Assembly: GCF_033439725.1 (NCBI RefSeq)
Contig: NW_026944390.1
Coordinates: 1,054,001-1,118,000, forward strand
DNA: 64,000 nt
Origin: Neurospora tetraspora
Taxonomy: Eukaryota > Ascomycota > Sordariomycetes > Sordariales > Sordariaceae
Reading direction: 5' to 3'
Below are positions 1 through 12,343 of the stretch, piece by piece. A program made the position numbers and the translations under genes. Every line of letters begins with the position of its first letter. The stretch's first letter is position 1. The notes under the pieces were generated by a model that saw only the letters and a program-made list of their open reading frames with translations, did not search any database and was not told the DNA's origin.

Positions 1-1255
1 CAAGAGTACATCGGCATATCCTTCAAACTGTGCTCTCCATGTTTACAACCCCCATTCGGATTCCATTGATCGGGTCACCAGTGAGGCGTTTCTGATGCAG
101 AATAACCTCGGTACCCCAGTTTACGATGAAGCCATGTGGGGCAGGGAAGAAGGGGAAAAAGACACATCCGGATGTAAAACCCTGAAGATCATGTCAGAGC
201 TGGTATCGATTATTAGGGCTATACGAAAGATACGTACCTTCTCTACTTCGCCCTTTTCTGGTGGCCAAGCAGTGTCTCTTGGCGCCAAGTCGCTAGTCCA
301 ACCCCAAGTCTCTCCTCTTTAAGACTTTTACTATAACTTTACGAAAAATTACTGTATTAAAAAACGGACTTCACCAGTAAATTTAGCGCATCCAAAAGGG
401 GCCTTTTTATACAGGTTAGCTATATACTGGGTTGTGCTGAGATTGATGTAGCGGTTGTGAAGAAAATCGCAGGTACTTGGGTTTGGTTTGGCTTGCAAGA
501 TGTAGGCGGAAAAGGTACGTATCTTTCGTATAGCCACTTTCCCCTTGTTCATCCCGGTCGGAACAAAGCAAAGAAGAAAAGGCCCAGGAATGCGCAGCGG
601 CAGGTCCCGCGCATGGCATGTGTCAAACTCCGATGGAATTTGATCGTGTTTGGAAGCTTCGAACCTTCAGCAGTCCTTCCCCCGGTTTCTGCGTCTGGCT
701 GAAACAAGTCGTGGAGGCTGAGGTGCCCCTGACAAAAAAGACTCGGGAGAGCAAGCAACCTACCGTCGGCGCCTACGAACGAGAGGCTGAGAGCTGAATA
801 GTGGATAGGCACATATGCGAAACTTCCAAAGTCCTGGTGGACATGGCCGTCCAAAATGGATTGCATTACATATGTTGGTATACCCCCTTTAGTCTATGTT
901 AGAAGCTGTGGACGTAGGTATTCCAAATGCCACAATCTCATTCTTTATCTGTCTGTTTGTAGGACCTCAAATGAAGCGGATAGAGCACAAGAGAGAATGA
1001 CAACCCGCTTACCCCACCCCAAAAGAATATTTTGTACAGGAGCTCAGCCTGTACCTGCATAGCCGCTGACTAAAGTGTAAAATGACAGTGCAGCTGCGGG
1101 TTCATCCCACTTCATCACGCATCGTCCCATCTCTTCTCACTGACATCAACTCTGTTTATCCACACTTGACCTCACTTGTCGCTTTATAGCTTCTGTTCAT
1201 CTTATATTCGTCATTCCACAAAGCCTGAGCCGTTGTTCTATATACCTTATCCCCA
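1..1255. other. No gene supported apart from a short inverted repeat
   Basis: Mixed-composition sequence with only short overlapping open frames on both strands; none has a recognisable domain, splice pattern or consistent codon use. The last ~150 bases precede the transcription factor start and are pyrimidine-rich, as expected for a fungal promoter/5' leader, but no specific site can be assigned. The 217-535 inverted repeat is listed separately. Confidence 0.5.
217..535. repeat. 319-bp segment bounded by perfect 24-bp inverted repeats
   Basis: The 24 bases at 217-240 (core GGCTATACGAAAGATACG) recur as an exact reverse complement at 512-535. Identity stops abruptly on both sides. The interior is non-coding. 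The size and terminal inverted repeats resemble a MITE or another small DNA-transposon derivative, but the flanks show no clear target-site duplication, so this stays a structural observation. Confidence 0.55.
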
Positions 1256-3606
1256 ATGTCAACATTGTCTTTCACCTGGGATGATCCACACGCGGACCTC
1301 CCCTCAGACTCGGAAGCGACTGAAGAAGACCTCCTCGACAACCCCGTGCTCAAAGTATCGCGCCCAGTCACAGCGTGTACAAGATGTGAGCCAGCCTGAA
1401 CGTCAACCCAATTTGCGCCAATATTGACAGTTGGAGATATGTAGGCCGAAGTGCCAAGATCAAGTGTGACGGAAAGCTTCCGGCCTGTACCTCATGTGTC
1501 AAGTTCGGTCGCGAATCCGAGTGCATGCCCATCAGCGAACGCTTCATCAGAGGGAGGGAACCAAATTACGTGAGAGCTCTCGAAGCTAGGGTCGAGAAGC
1601 TGGAGAAACAGCTCCATTACGCTCGGTCGCAGATGTCCTCGCAGAGCCAGCCTGGTCCCGATCCCGCCACTGCTCCCGGCCCTTTGGACCCTGAGACCGA
1701 TGATTGGGGTCCAGATCGCCGGGATTCTCTTGACAATATCAGAGTCAACGTTGCCCGGAGGGCAGCACGCCTACATGGGGATGAAGAGATCGAGCAGGTT
1801 ATAGCCTCACTGAGCTCAGTGTATGTGTTCTCATTGCGTCAACTTGTCCGAACGGATCCTAACCAACCCTCATTCTATTCAGAACAATTAACCCCGTTTC
1901 CCAGGAAGACCACGAGAAGACTCGTCTCTCCCTCGCCACCATCATCCTGGCTGCTTCCACAAACAAGTTCGTGCCACAGTCCCGGTCTGTCGGACTGCCG
2001 CCGTATGACAAGGCCAGTAAGATTGCCGACTTTTACATGAGCAGCGTCCACCAGCTTTATCCGGCCTTCTCCCGCAATATTTTCAATGGTCTCCTCCAAG
2101 ACATATACCGAACAAGCCAGAGGCAGTTCACTTCAGCAGAGTACTGGCTCTTTTGGATGGTTCTTGCTATCGGCTCCACAGCCCAGAGCCGACAGAAGGA
2201 TGACAGCCATTACCTGGATGGACTCGATTATCTTGCTTGTGCCTTGCCTTTTGCACAGGAAGTCCTTTCACCAGGCAATGTCAAGCAAATCCAGTCGCTT
2301 TTGCTTCTGACTCTTTACTCGACCTACGACCCCGATCACTTCGACACATGGCAGGTTCTGGGCTTCACTTGCCGTGCGATCCTTGACCAAGGGCCATTTG
2401 CAGACCCCCCTGAGCATCACGGCATGAGCATAACCGATGTCAAACTCCGTCGAAGAATCTTCCGCAGCGCCTATTCCCTAGACAGGTAATGACCCTTTGT
2501 AGCCTAGCCCTTTCTATTCAAGCTACTAACCTCCCTGCAGAGCCATAAGTCTAGCACACGCCCGCGCCTTCTCCTTCGCCGACGACGCCATTCCCTCCGA
2601 AGTCCGTGACGCCCTTGCCGACACCCCCAACAAGGACTCACCCATCGCCGAAGCCTCCACCTACCTCTACCGCATCCGCCGTCTCCAATCCACCTGGTAC
2701 CAATCCCTCTTCCAAGGCTCGCCCTCGCACCCGCTTCCCGACTCGACCGCCTTCATCTGGCGCATGTGCCACGACATGCACGCCTGGTTTTCTACCTTAC
2801 CCGTCTCCCTCAACGCCTCCATCCGGCAAATGTTCGAGCTCGAAATGTACTACAACCATGTCTTCTGCATCTCGCCCGGCATCCGGTCGCCGCACCTCTC
2901 CACCTACGGCGAGCTTCTGATCTTCGAGTACGCCATCTCATACATCAGCGGGCTCTGCGGCATGGCCGACGCGTCGATCAGCACGGGGCTGTATACCTTC
3001 CACGATGTCCTGCGACTGTTTTTCGTCGGCACGCAGTTCGCCGCCATCCTCCGATCCGAGGCCGCGGACATTCTGCTCTTCTCGCCACATACCATCTCGC
3101 ACTCTGCTTCGCAGCAGGGTGGTGTCGCCCCGCCGCCTCTGCCGAGGAAGAGGCTGTCGGATACCAATACCACCCTTCCCAACATTGACCGGGCCATAAC
3201 CGCGCTTGGACAGATCGGCAAGCTACTGGAGTGGTACGGTGCCCGGTGGGAGGATGCGCTGTCGCTGGGGGAGACGTTCCAGATGTATTCGCAGGATCTG
3301 ATGGAGACGCTTAGGGGGAAGAAGCAGCAGATGGGACAGCGACAGGTGCAACAAGGGCAGGGACAACGACAGGTGCAAGGCCAAGGGCAAACACAGGGAC
3401 TAGGACGGGCGCATACGCAGGGACCGGGAGGATGGGAGAACCACCAGCAGCAGCAACAACAACACCAACAACACCAACAACACCAACATCAACAACATCA
3501 ACAACATCAACGACAACAGAATTCGGGACCACAGCATCGACCCCAGCCGATGCAACAACAGACTTGGCCGCCAGGCGGATATTCGTTGAACAACAACGGT
3601 CGATGA
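1256..3606 (+). CDS. Zn(II)2Cys6 fungal transcription factor, four exons, 724 aa
   Basis: Exons 1256-1385, 1445-1820, 1883-2485 and 2541-3606, joined through introns of 59, 62 and 55 bp with GTGAGC/GTATGT/GTAATG donors and CAG/TAG acceptors; frames stay open across every junction. The binuclear zinc cluster is assembled across intron 1 with cysteines at about residues 41, 44, 51, 58, 61 and 70 (spacing CX2CX6CX6CX2CX8C). It is followed by a linker and a short leucine/basic heptad segment (about 82-105), the usual dimerisation element. Residues about 180-480 match the fungal-specific middle homology region (Fungal_trans family), including an RRRIFRSAYSLDRAISLA segment. The C-terminus is Gln/His-rich from CAG/CAA/CAT codons and may be an activation region. 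Expected to be a nuclear DNA-binding regulator; the target pathway cannot be told and no metabolic cluster adjoins it. The gene looks intact. Confidence 0.9.
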
Positions 3607-5917
3607 TTTAGGTCGAATCTAGCTGTTTTCCACCTCTATGCCTGTCCTTTCGTTCGTGGCTCACTTCAACCACGGTTGCTGAGTGGTTTTTTCCATTTTA
3701 TTCAGTATTGCAATCTTCTTTGCAGCCTTCGTTATTTGCGGTGTTATTTTCTTGGATATAGATAGCTTCAAGGCGGTTCGTTATTCTACATATCTACCTA
3801 CCTAAACCAACCAACGCAGCAACATGTCAATACCCATTTCACCCGGCAAAATTGATCAAGTCACTCGCCTCTTGCTATACATACCGCTGACTATGATAAT
3901 GTCATTTGACGTAATACTTATCTGTTATCTTCTTGTAAGGCACCTGCCTGCTCCGGTTCACTTCTTCAGGCACACAGGAACCCACTTCGGATACGCATTG
4001 TATTTGTATTTACATCACGACTGTGAATATAAAAAAAAGAAAGTGGAAATGTCTCGGTCACGAATCGAACAGGGGACGTATACTCCTAAGTAACTGGGAG
4101 GGAGTAGAAGAGCCCTATTTAGCGTAGCCAGAAGACGCCAGCTACAATATACTATCCCAGAGGGGCCCGCTCAGTTACTTTGTCCCCGTACTGTTTTACT
4201 TATTTGTAGTAGTGTAGTACGGTCACCAGCCCAACCTAAGCGGGCATGTGCCCCTGAGCCTAACCCTGGATTGCAATGAAAGCTGCGCACCATACCGCTC
4301 GACCACTGTCCCTTTCCGGGGGGTTGTTGGCATATCTGCCTCTAGATTTTGACTCATTAACCCCCCGGGGGCTTGGACCCATTTCCATGATTCCATCACG
4401 CCTACCCGACAGCAAAACAAAAAGGTGAACTCGGGTTCGTTACGTTCCGTGCTTCTTGCTTTCTGCCTGTCGTTGGAGAGGACGGGATGCGCTTCCATTG
4501 CCCCCTGCACCGAACGTCGTCTCCTTCCTGTCTTGCTCGGCCGCTCTCCTGGCTAGATCCTTTCGTTCGGAGACGCTCCTGGTATTTTCTTTGCCACGCC
4601 GGATGCTCTCTGCCAAGGGTTCTCGTGGCGGCGGAATGGAATTGGTTTCTGTGTAGATATTGGAAGTTCCGGAGGGAGGTTGATGCCGAATTCGAGGAAT
4701 TGGGAGTTTCGGGGGGGGGGGGGTGTGTGTGTTTGTGTGTACGTATTTTCGTCGGTCGCTGTATTTGTGGAAGCTGGTTTGTGATGCTAGTTTAGTTTGT
4801 GACTAAGGATGTTAGAGAACCCTAGCGTAAGGTTGACCGTGGTATAAGGACGATTTGATTAAAAGGCAAGGACGATGGGAGTGAGCTGTTGTTCTTTAGG
4901 TTAGGACAGGGGATGACCACTTTACATCGTGACTTCCTCTAGACTGGTTCTGGCCAGAAATCCACATCGATGTTTCAAGCTCTTTTGCACAATCAGCGCA
5001 AAGTCTCTTTGCTAAACACAATATCATAGCGGACGGTGGCGTCGGAATTACCAACTCGAACGCGAAGAACTCTGTTCCACGCATGGCCATTCTACATCGC
5101 TCTTGATATCTCTTACTATCCCTCGAAGGTCTACTGCAGCTTTCAATGTCTTTCCACGACGAACCTTTCCGACGATGACACAACGAGATCCGACATGCGG
5201 CATCGGCGCTTCGCGATTAGGTTGTTAAAGCGAACCATCAAAGAGACGGTCCCATGGCCATACGAGGTTCAATCATCGGCTCGAGCTGGTCCAGGCTGCT
5301 TTCAACCAGTTCTATTCATTTTGCCGGGCGAAATCCGCAATACTCAACCACAGAGACTCGTTACTTGTAGTGCCTCGCTAGGGAACGAGTGGCATCTGGA
5401 CAGGTCACTGGAGGCAAATACGAGTGGATTCAAGATTGCATGGACTTCAAAGATGGGATAAGGAAGAAGTAGTGATGTTGTATTTCATCCAAAGAGAAAT
5501 TCTCGTCCCATTCCGAGTCCCAACCGTTTCCAAAAAAAAAGCATTTCCAAAAAATAAAGTATTGTCAAACGCCCCAACTCCCTCCTTTGGTATCCAATAT
5601 CAATGCATGTGTCTTCCACCGCCATATTCTCTCCTCCTTATCCCCGTCTCCCACGTCTCTCCCAACATTGTCTCCCACCCCTCAAAGAACGTTCCCCACT
5701 GCTTGTAAGTCCGTCTTCCGCCAGTCTCCCCCACTATGTTCTCCCTTCCCTTTCCTTCCAAACTCCTCGTCTCAAGATACGCGCGTGCCTATCGACCTCC
5801 TTGAGTATTGGCTGGTTGTGGTCGCGTTGTAGATGTCTTGTTGGTGTGGGAGGGAGGCAACCGAACTCTTGAGTCTGTTGAGATTGATTGGTCAGTTCTA
5901 GTGGTCTCGATAAGTGT
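3607..5917. other. Intergenic stretch; poly-G/GT tract, no supported gene
   Basis: About 2.3 kb downstream of the transcription factor with no ORF showing domain or splice support. It contains a homopolymer G run followed by (GT)n at 4711-4740. On the minus strand around 4230-4320 a stretch faintly resembles a tRNA A-box region, but no cloverleaf can be drawn. Several frames of 90-140 codons occur at 5.0-5.9 kb, but they overlap each other on both strands and carry no recognisable motifs. Confidence 0.5.
4711..4740. repeat. Poly-G followed by GT microsatellite
   Basis: A run of 13 G residues leads directly into GTGTGTGTGTTTGTGTGT. It is a low-complexity tract with no evident function. Confidence 0.9.
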
Positions 5918-5948
5918 TTAGTCGTGGAAGATAGACAAACCTTGGTAT

Positions 5949-6555
5949 TTAATTTGAAAAAATTCGTCCCGAAAGGGGATCTCTGATGACCCTAGGGCCA
6001 CGTGGTGCCATCCTGGCTTCTCGTTGTTTTTGGAGGTGTGCCTCCAGCGCCGCCATTCTCTTCTCCTCCTTCTCTTTTTCGACAGCCCTAATGGCCATAT
6101 CCTTTGCCAAGCGTTCATCGTAGCTTCTCTTCCAAGCCGCGTACTCTTCGGCTTCGCGCATCCGCTCCTTTGCTTCGGAGAGCCCCGAAGCTCCCACCGG
6201 CGCCAAGTCAGAAGCGCGGCTCTCCGACTGTCACGAGCCCGTGTGGCGGGACTCGCAACAATCTCGTCTGACAACCAGTCTATCTCATCATCGGACGGGT
6301 AGAAGTCCGAGAGGACAGACATGGTTTCGAAGCATGGGCCTTCAGAATCAGGAGTGCTCTAAGCTCCGTCATCTTCAGAATCCAAGTCCGATGGCGCCAT
6401 GTCCAGCACGTAGATGTGTGCTGAACATGCCTGTGATCGCACTGGTGTGTGACGGACCACAGGGGTGGAGGAGGTGATGGAAGGAGTTCCGGTAGAGGTG
6501 TTCTTGGGCTCGAGGGAGGCGACGTTTGTGTTGCTGAGCTTGGTAATAGCGACAT
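5949..6555 (-). pseudogene. Family B small protein gene, frame-broken copy
   Basis: Read on the minus strand, a Ser/Pro-rich start near 6555 and an acidic segment beginning MSVLSDFYPSDDEIDWL (6322) lie in different frames from the downstream part. That downstream part ends (5949) with a charged helix, ALEAHLQKQREARMAPRG, followed by PRVIRDPLSGRIFSN and a stop. An in-frame TAG also interrupts the acidic segment's upstream frame. The same C-terminal motif recurs near 29.6 and 31.8 kb on the plus strand, which defines a small family (called B here). The frame changes could be unrecognised introns, but no good GT-AG pairs bridge them, so a decayed copy is more likely. I do not recognise the family. 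The Glu/Lys-rich helix before an invariant GPRVIRDxxSGR tail suggests a peptide-motif or interaction module rather than an enzyme. Confidence 0.5.
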
Positions 6556-6790
6556 CGAAGAAGTAAGTTAATTCGAATAAAGTACGGAAGATATTTAAGC
6601 CTTTGCTAATAGGATAGTTTTAAATAATCTATTCTTAATTAAGGACGAGCGCTTAAGTCCGATCTGTTATAGCGATAATAATAATATTTTTGAAATATAG
6701 TTATAGAAGGGGCCGAAGGTTGCGTTTCATAAAATATTGTATTTAATTTTATTATATAGTTAATTATTAAATTAACGGATAATTAAAATG

Positions 6791-7053
6791 TATCACGGGG
6801 CGAGAGGGCACCGTTAGGGGTAGGGTAAGATATGCGTTATTATACGAAGGAGAGAAAGGGAAGTGTGCGTAGAGGACTGGCTATATAGGCGAGAGCCCAG
6901 GCAGGCCAATCCGTGCGCGCGCACATAAGGCTGTACGTAACTAAAGCATATAACTAGTACGTAAGTATATAGTTCTGGGCTATAGTACTAGCTCTAGCAT
7001 AGTATATATATAGTTAATATAATATAATTACATTATAGGCTAGCCCTATAATA
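6791..7053 (-). repeat. 3' LTR of the gypsy element
   Basis: 263 bp, aligned end to end with 14037-14299. It begins TATCACGGGGCGAGAGGG on the plus strand, where the ancestral end was probably TGTCAC. Differences from the partner are largely C/T and G/A transitions. The inner edge abuts the polypurine tract (TCCCCTCTC at about 7057-7065). Confidence 0.9.
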
Positions 7054-9879
7054 CTATCCCCTCTCAAAAGAAGCTCGTAGAGCTAAAAAATCTATATATA
7101 CGTATAATAATAAGTTTATCCCTTTAAATCCAATATTCTATTATAATTTATAAACTATGTCGTAAACAGCTTTCTTAACTATATATCTATTAACCGTCGT
7201 ATAATCTTACTAAATACTAAGTATAACTTATCCTCTACCTCTTTACTAACCGTTATATTTATTTTAACTACCGTAACCGAATCCGGGAGTAGTCTTATTA
7301 TATCAATAACAGAAGCGGCCTCTCGGAAGCGGGCGGAATAACGCTACGGCAACTCGGGAGCGGGAGCTAAGGAAGCAAGGGCGGTTAAAAAGTCGGGGGC
7401 GGCTAGAAAATCAGGGGCAACTAGAAAGTCGGAAACGAAGCAATATAGGAGGTTCTAAACCTCTAAAAGAACCGGTTTATCCGGGTTCTTACAATAAAAT
7501 TACTATAAGCGGTACTTATAATCGATAATATTATTAATGGGTTCTTAAATTGGGTTCCTAATCTTCTATTTAACGTAGTAATATTAATATAAATTGCCAC
7601 CTAATTAAGCGCAATCGATAAACTTCTCAAAAACTTATTCTTCATATTCTTCTTAATCATCCATTCGAATTATAATATGACCGTTATTTACCCGAATATT
7701 TAATAATGTATTTTATTTTAGTAATCCTTTACTAAATTATAATTATATTATAGAAACGTAGAAGATTAGCGAATATTTTATGTTAATCGGTAGGGCGAAG
7801 TAAATAGTATAAAATTCGGTTCGGGTAATTTTAAATAGTCCTTCCTAGCGAAGTAAAAATTTTACGTAAGGGCGACCGTTAGTAAAATTAATTATATTTA
7901 ACAGGACTATATCGCTAACGTAGTATTTAGGGCGAATCGACGCGTTTCCTATTAGTATTATACTTATACTATTCCTATATATATTGAAATTATTAGACCG
8001 CAAAATCCTAAATCTTCTAGAAATAATTTACAAATTCGTTAACTTTATAATACTTTCGAAACTAAATTAATGATAGATCCGGCAGCGGCGGGGTACGAGA
8101 TTCGGTACCTATACGAGCGTAATAACCGTAGTTCGCGAAGAATAATAAAATACCTATAATCGAAAATACGGTATTATTATTTATAAATTCCGCTAAGGGT
8201 AATTATTTCGCCCAATCCGTTTATATTTAATTAATATATAGGCGAAGGAACTATTCTATTTCTATATTAATATACTCGATTTGGGTATTAATTTATAAGT
8301 AGAAAGTAGAGGTTAATTTACGGATAATAAATTACTTTCTATAAAAGGAAAATTAAAAACGTAATACGAATTAAATACCTTAATCAAATAGGATACTATT
8401 GAAAAAGCTATATATTAAGTAAATATAATTAATAAAATGGTCCGCGAATTCTTCGGCCTCTAATATTTTCGTCGGGATATAATAACGTATTTGAATAAGG
8501 TAATCGACGACGATAGCGATGTATTTAAAGGTTTATCCTAAATAGGTATTTTCCGGTACCGGGATAATATAATCGACGGATATAGTAATTTAGGGCGCGA
8601 GAGCGACGACTATAGGTTTTAAATAACCAGCGGAGCTGTATTTTAATAATTTTATCTTCGCGGAAAGTAAATAGCCTTTATAAAAGAACCTTATATTATT
8701 ATATATACCTTCCTAATAGAAATCGCGTTATAAGAATTTATATATAGCGTCGCGGCTAAAATAGCCCACCTCGGGAGAATTATACTAGTAATTAATTAAT
8801 TATAATTAAAAGTTCTTATTATAAAAGTTAATAATAATTTTACTTTGTTACTTTATAATACTATTAACAATATAATATTTGGAAAAAGTATAATAAAAAA
8901 CCTTTTTAATCGTTAAGGGCTATTACTATTAAGATTCGTCTGTTAAATATAATATGAATTCTTATAGAAAGACGGAGGTTTTATAATTCGTATAAATTAA
9001 ATTATTAATCAATTTATTATTAAAGTCCTCTGTATTTAATAAGTATAGCGAAAACCTTATAATAGGGTCTTCCTTAAAGAGATAGCCGCTCTCATATTAG
9101 GAGGGGTTTAGGAGCGGGCGTTTTCTAGCTATAAATCAGTCGTTTTTTACGTCGTTAGGGCGGTCGTTTAATTTGCAACTTAACGCGTTTAAATAAAGGT
9201 TCTTAGAGCCCGGCGTATATTTAATCAAGAAATTAAACTATGATAGGAATTAAAACTATTATATATAACGCTAAATAAATTACTTATTAATTGTAAAGGT
9301 CTATAGGTTCTTATAGTCTAATAAAATATTAAATAGCTATTAAACTCTTTTAAATTCCAGCCGCTATTCTTTTAAAATTTTAATAATAGTTAATAACTCC
9401 TTATTATAGACGTTGTAATGATATTCCTAGGAAATATATTTAATTAAAAAGTAGACGACCGGGTAGAAAACGCCGTCGTTACTGTATTATAAGAAAGTAC
9501 TACCGGCGGCCTAATTAGAAATATTTATTTTAATAATAATTTTCTTAATCTAATTATAGATTTTAAATACAAAGTCCTTAATAAAAACTTTCTTTAAGGA
9601 TTCGAAAGTTTTCTAATAATTACTATTCTAAATCTGAACCGCGTCTTTCTTGGTAAATTCGTAAAGCCTAAAAAGGATTATAGGAATTTTTTAAATTCGG
9701 GCGCCTACTAATTGGTAATTACCTTAACTTTTTCCAAGTCTATTTTAATACCGCCCGATATAATAATAAAATTTAAATACTTTATATATATTGTATAGAA
9801 CTTATATGTATTAATATTAATATTAAAGCCCGCTTTAATAAATTTCTTAAATATATTATTTATATAGCGTACGTAATTT

Positions 9880-10060
9880 TATACGTTATTAAAATAAATA
9901 AAAATATTGTCGAAATAAGCAATCGCGTAGACGTTAAGGATATTATAAAGGATATTATTAATATAATTTTAGAAAGCCCTTGGGGCGCCTTATAAATTAA
10001 ATGGTACTACTAAAAATTCAAATAGACCAAACTATATAATGAAAGTAATTAACTATTCGT
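9880..10060 (-). pseudogene. Gypsy reverse transcriptase core (remnant)
   Basis: Minus-strand translation gives GLFEFLVVPFNL, a stop and GAP, close to the conserved gypsy motif around the RT palm. About 70 bases further downstream is AYFDNIFI, a mutated form of the catalytic YxDD box (second Asp changed to Asn, a G-to-A change). The domain is recognisable but cannot be functional. Confidence 0.8.
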
Positions 10061-12139
10061 AGCCCTATTTAACGCAATTACGGTTAAAGGTAATAATTAT
10101 ATCGAATTTAGTAAAGATTTTAGCGCGGTAAATTGCATAGAAGGTCTCTTTAATTAATAATAAAGGGTAACGGAATTTAAAAATTATATTATTAATATTT
10201 TTATAATTAATATATACGCGTACTTTATTATTTAGTTTCTTAATAAGTAAGACTGGTATTAATATTTCGAATTAGAAAGGCTTAATAAATTTCTTTTTAA
10301 AATTATTATTAACTTACTTTTTAATAACGTTAAACTCGTCGGGGTTAAAAGTACGGCCGCGAAAGGCAGGCGGCGTAGTTCCCGGACAGAATTCGAATTT
10401 AAGATCGTAAAATCGAATAGGGGGAAGGACTTTGATACCTTCCTATTTAAATATATTAATATAGTACCAATATTATTTTGGGAATTTAATTTAAATTTAA
10501 GCGTCGGTCTTAGGAAGTTTATTAACCTTTTTATAAAATTTAATCATATCCTCCGATATAATTTTATTAATAGAAATATTATTAATTATAAAATAATTAT
10601 TAATAACCTTTTTGCAACGGGGAAAATCCTCTTCTTTATTAATAAAATAAATAGAATTAGCTACCTTTATTATATAGAGCGTATCCTCATCTTCTTTGCT
10701 AATTAAAGTATTAATCTATTAATAGAAATAATTATTAAAGAATCGTTTATATTTCTAACCTTTCCTTTCTAATATTTCTTTAATTATATCCTTTATTAGA
10801 CCGTCATTAATATTTCTAAGGTCTAAGGCTCCTCCTTCCTCTTTTCTTTTATTTTCTTTAATTATTTTTTTAATATCCTCCTCTATATTAATTCGTATCG
10901 TATAGATAATGTAGAATTTATACTTTTCGGTTAGCTAATTAAAGTTTGATATAGATAATTCTTTAATATTATTAGGGTTAATAGGACCTTTAAGGATATT
11001 ATAAAATGTAATTAGTATATACTAATTAATATTACTAGTATAGATTTCTTTAATTATTTAATAGGAAATTGGAGAAACGTAGAGGCCGGTCTAAGATAAT
11101 ATAACGGCGAATATAAGTATTTAATCCAGGCCGCTAGGGGTTTTATTAATAAGTGTAGTTCCTAAGCAGTTAATAACCCAGCTTTTAAAGCGGTTGAATT
11201 ATTAACGAACGGCTCTTTTTATAATCGTAGAAATAAATAGATAGCGTTTAGATTCTTACTATAATAATAACTCCGGTTCCCCCTCGTTAGGAATCTCCTT
11301 ATAAGAAAGTTTCCTATATATAGGACTTATACAAATTATTTTAATAGGAGGCGTATATTATTTAGTTAGTAGAGTATAACGAAGGTAAATTGGAATTTCA
11401 TAAAGGAAATAGCCGCGTTATTCGTAAGCGGAACTAAAACGAAGGGAATCTTTAGGCTAATCGATACCGGGAATATAATAAAGTAATTAAGGATAATCTA
11501 AAATAATAGAATTATCCTTAATTAAATTATAAGTAAATAAGTCGATAACCTCGTAGTAAATGCCTACTTATATTATTAGTTGGAAAAAGTAGGTAATATT
11601 ACCTTTAGCGTAGCTATTAACGAAGTAAAGAAATTTAGAGGTTATTAACTTAAAATAAGAGAACTAATAATAATAAATGAAATAGCAGTTAATAAACCCG
11701 AGAGTAGTATAATTATTATTAATAAAAGTAGAATAATATAATTTACGTAGTTTATAGGATAAGTAAATAGAAAGATTTAATAAATTAGGGTATTTATAAT
11801 AATTATTTATTAAAAATTCATTTATCTTTATAATATTTAGCTATATAGGAATAAGCCCTTATTTTCCTCTTCTTTATTCTATAAATTAGGGCCTTTAAAT
11901 ACGATTTAGTTAGGAGGCTATATATTTCCCTAATTATAAATAGAACCGTTCTTATCACCTATAATGAGACCGACGAAGCCGGGTTAGTAAACGGGGACCG
12001 GGTAGTAATAACCGCTAGGGTTAAAGGTATTAGGAATTAGAGTGCCTATAGTTGGGGTAGTACTTATAGCGTTAATTTAATAGCCGCCGATATTATAGGG
12101 GTGCTATTAACTATAACCGTATTAATTTTAGGCAGGTTA

Positions 12140-12343
12140 TTAGCTATTAGTACTATTATCATTAATATTATTATTATTACCGCTATTTCTATTTTTATTT
12201 TTATTCTTATTATAGTTAAAGGGCTTAATTTCCTTTTTAAAGTTAATACGAGAGCGACATTCGGCCGAAAAATATCCCTTCTTACTACAACGGATATATA
12301 TTCTATTCTTTATATAGAATTTAAAAATTTCGTTACTAATCAT
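12140..12343 (-). pseudogene. Gypsy gag nucleocapsid zinc knuckle (remnant)
   Basis: An open minus-strand stretch encodes NRIYIRCSKKGYFSAEC followed by a basic Lys/Asn-rich tail. It is a CCHC knuckle in which the first Cys and the His have become Tyr or Ile, changes that C-to-T or G-to-A mutation can explain. It lies promoter-proximal to the RT remnant in the minus orientation, as expected for gag. Confidence 0.65.

Noticed and set aside
4230-4320. tRNA-like A box on the minus strand (GTGGTCGAGCGG)
   Set aside because: No consistent anticodon stem, T arm or acceptor stem could be drawn; only partial similarity to a tRNA 5' half.
5036-5461. Open frame of 141 codons
   Set aside because: No domain or start context, overlapped by several equally long frames.
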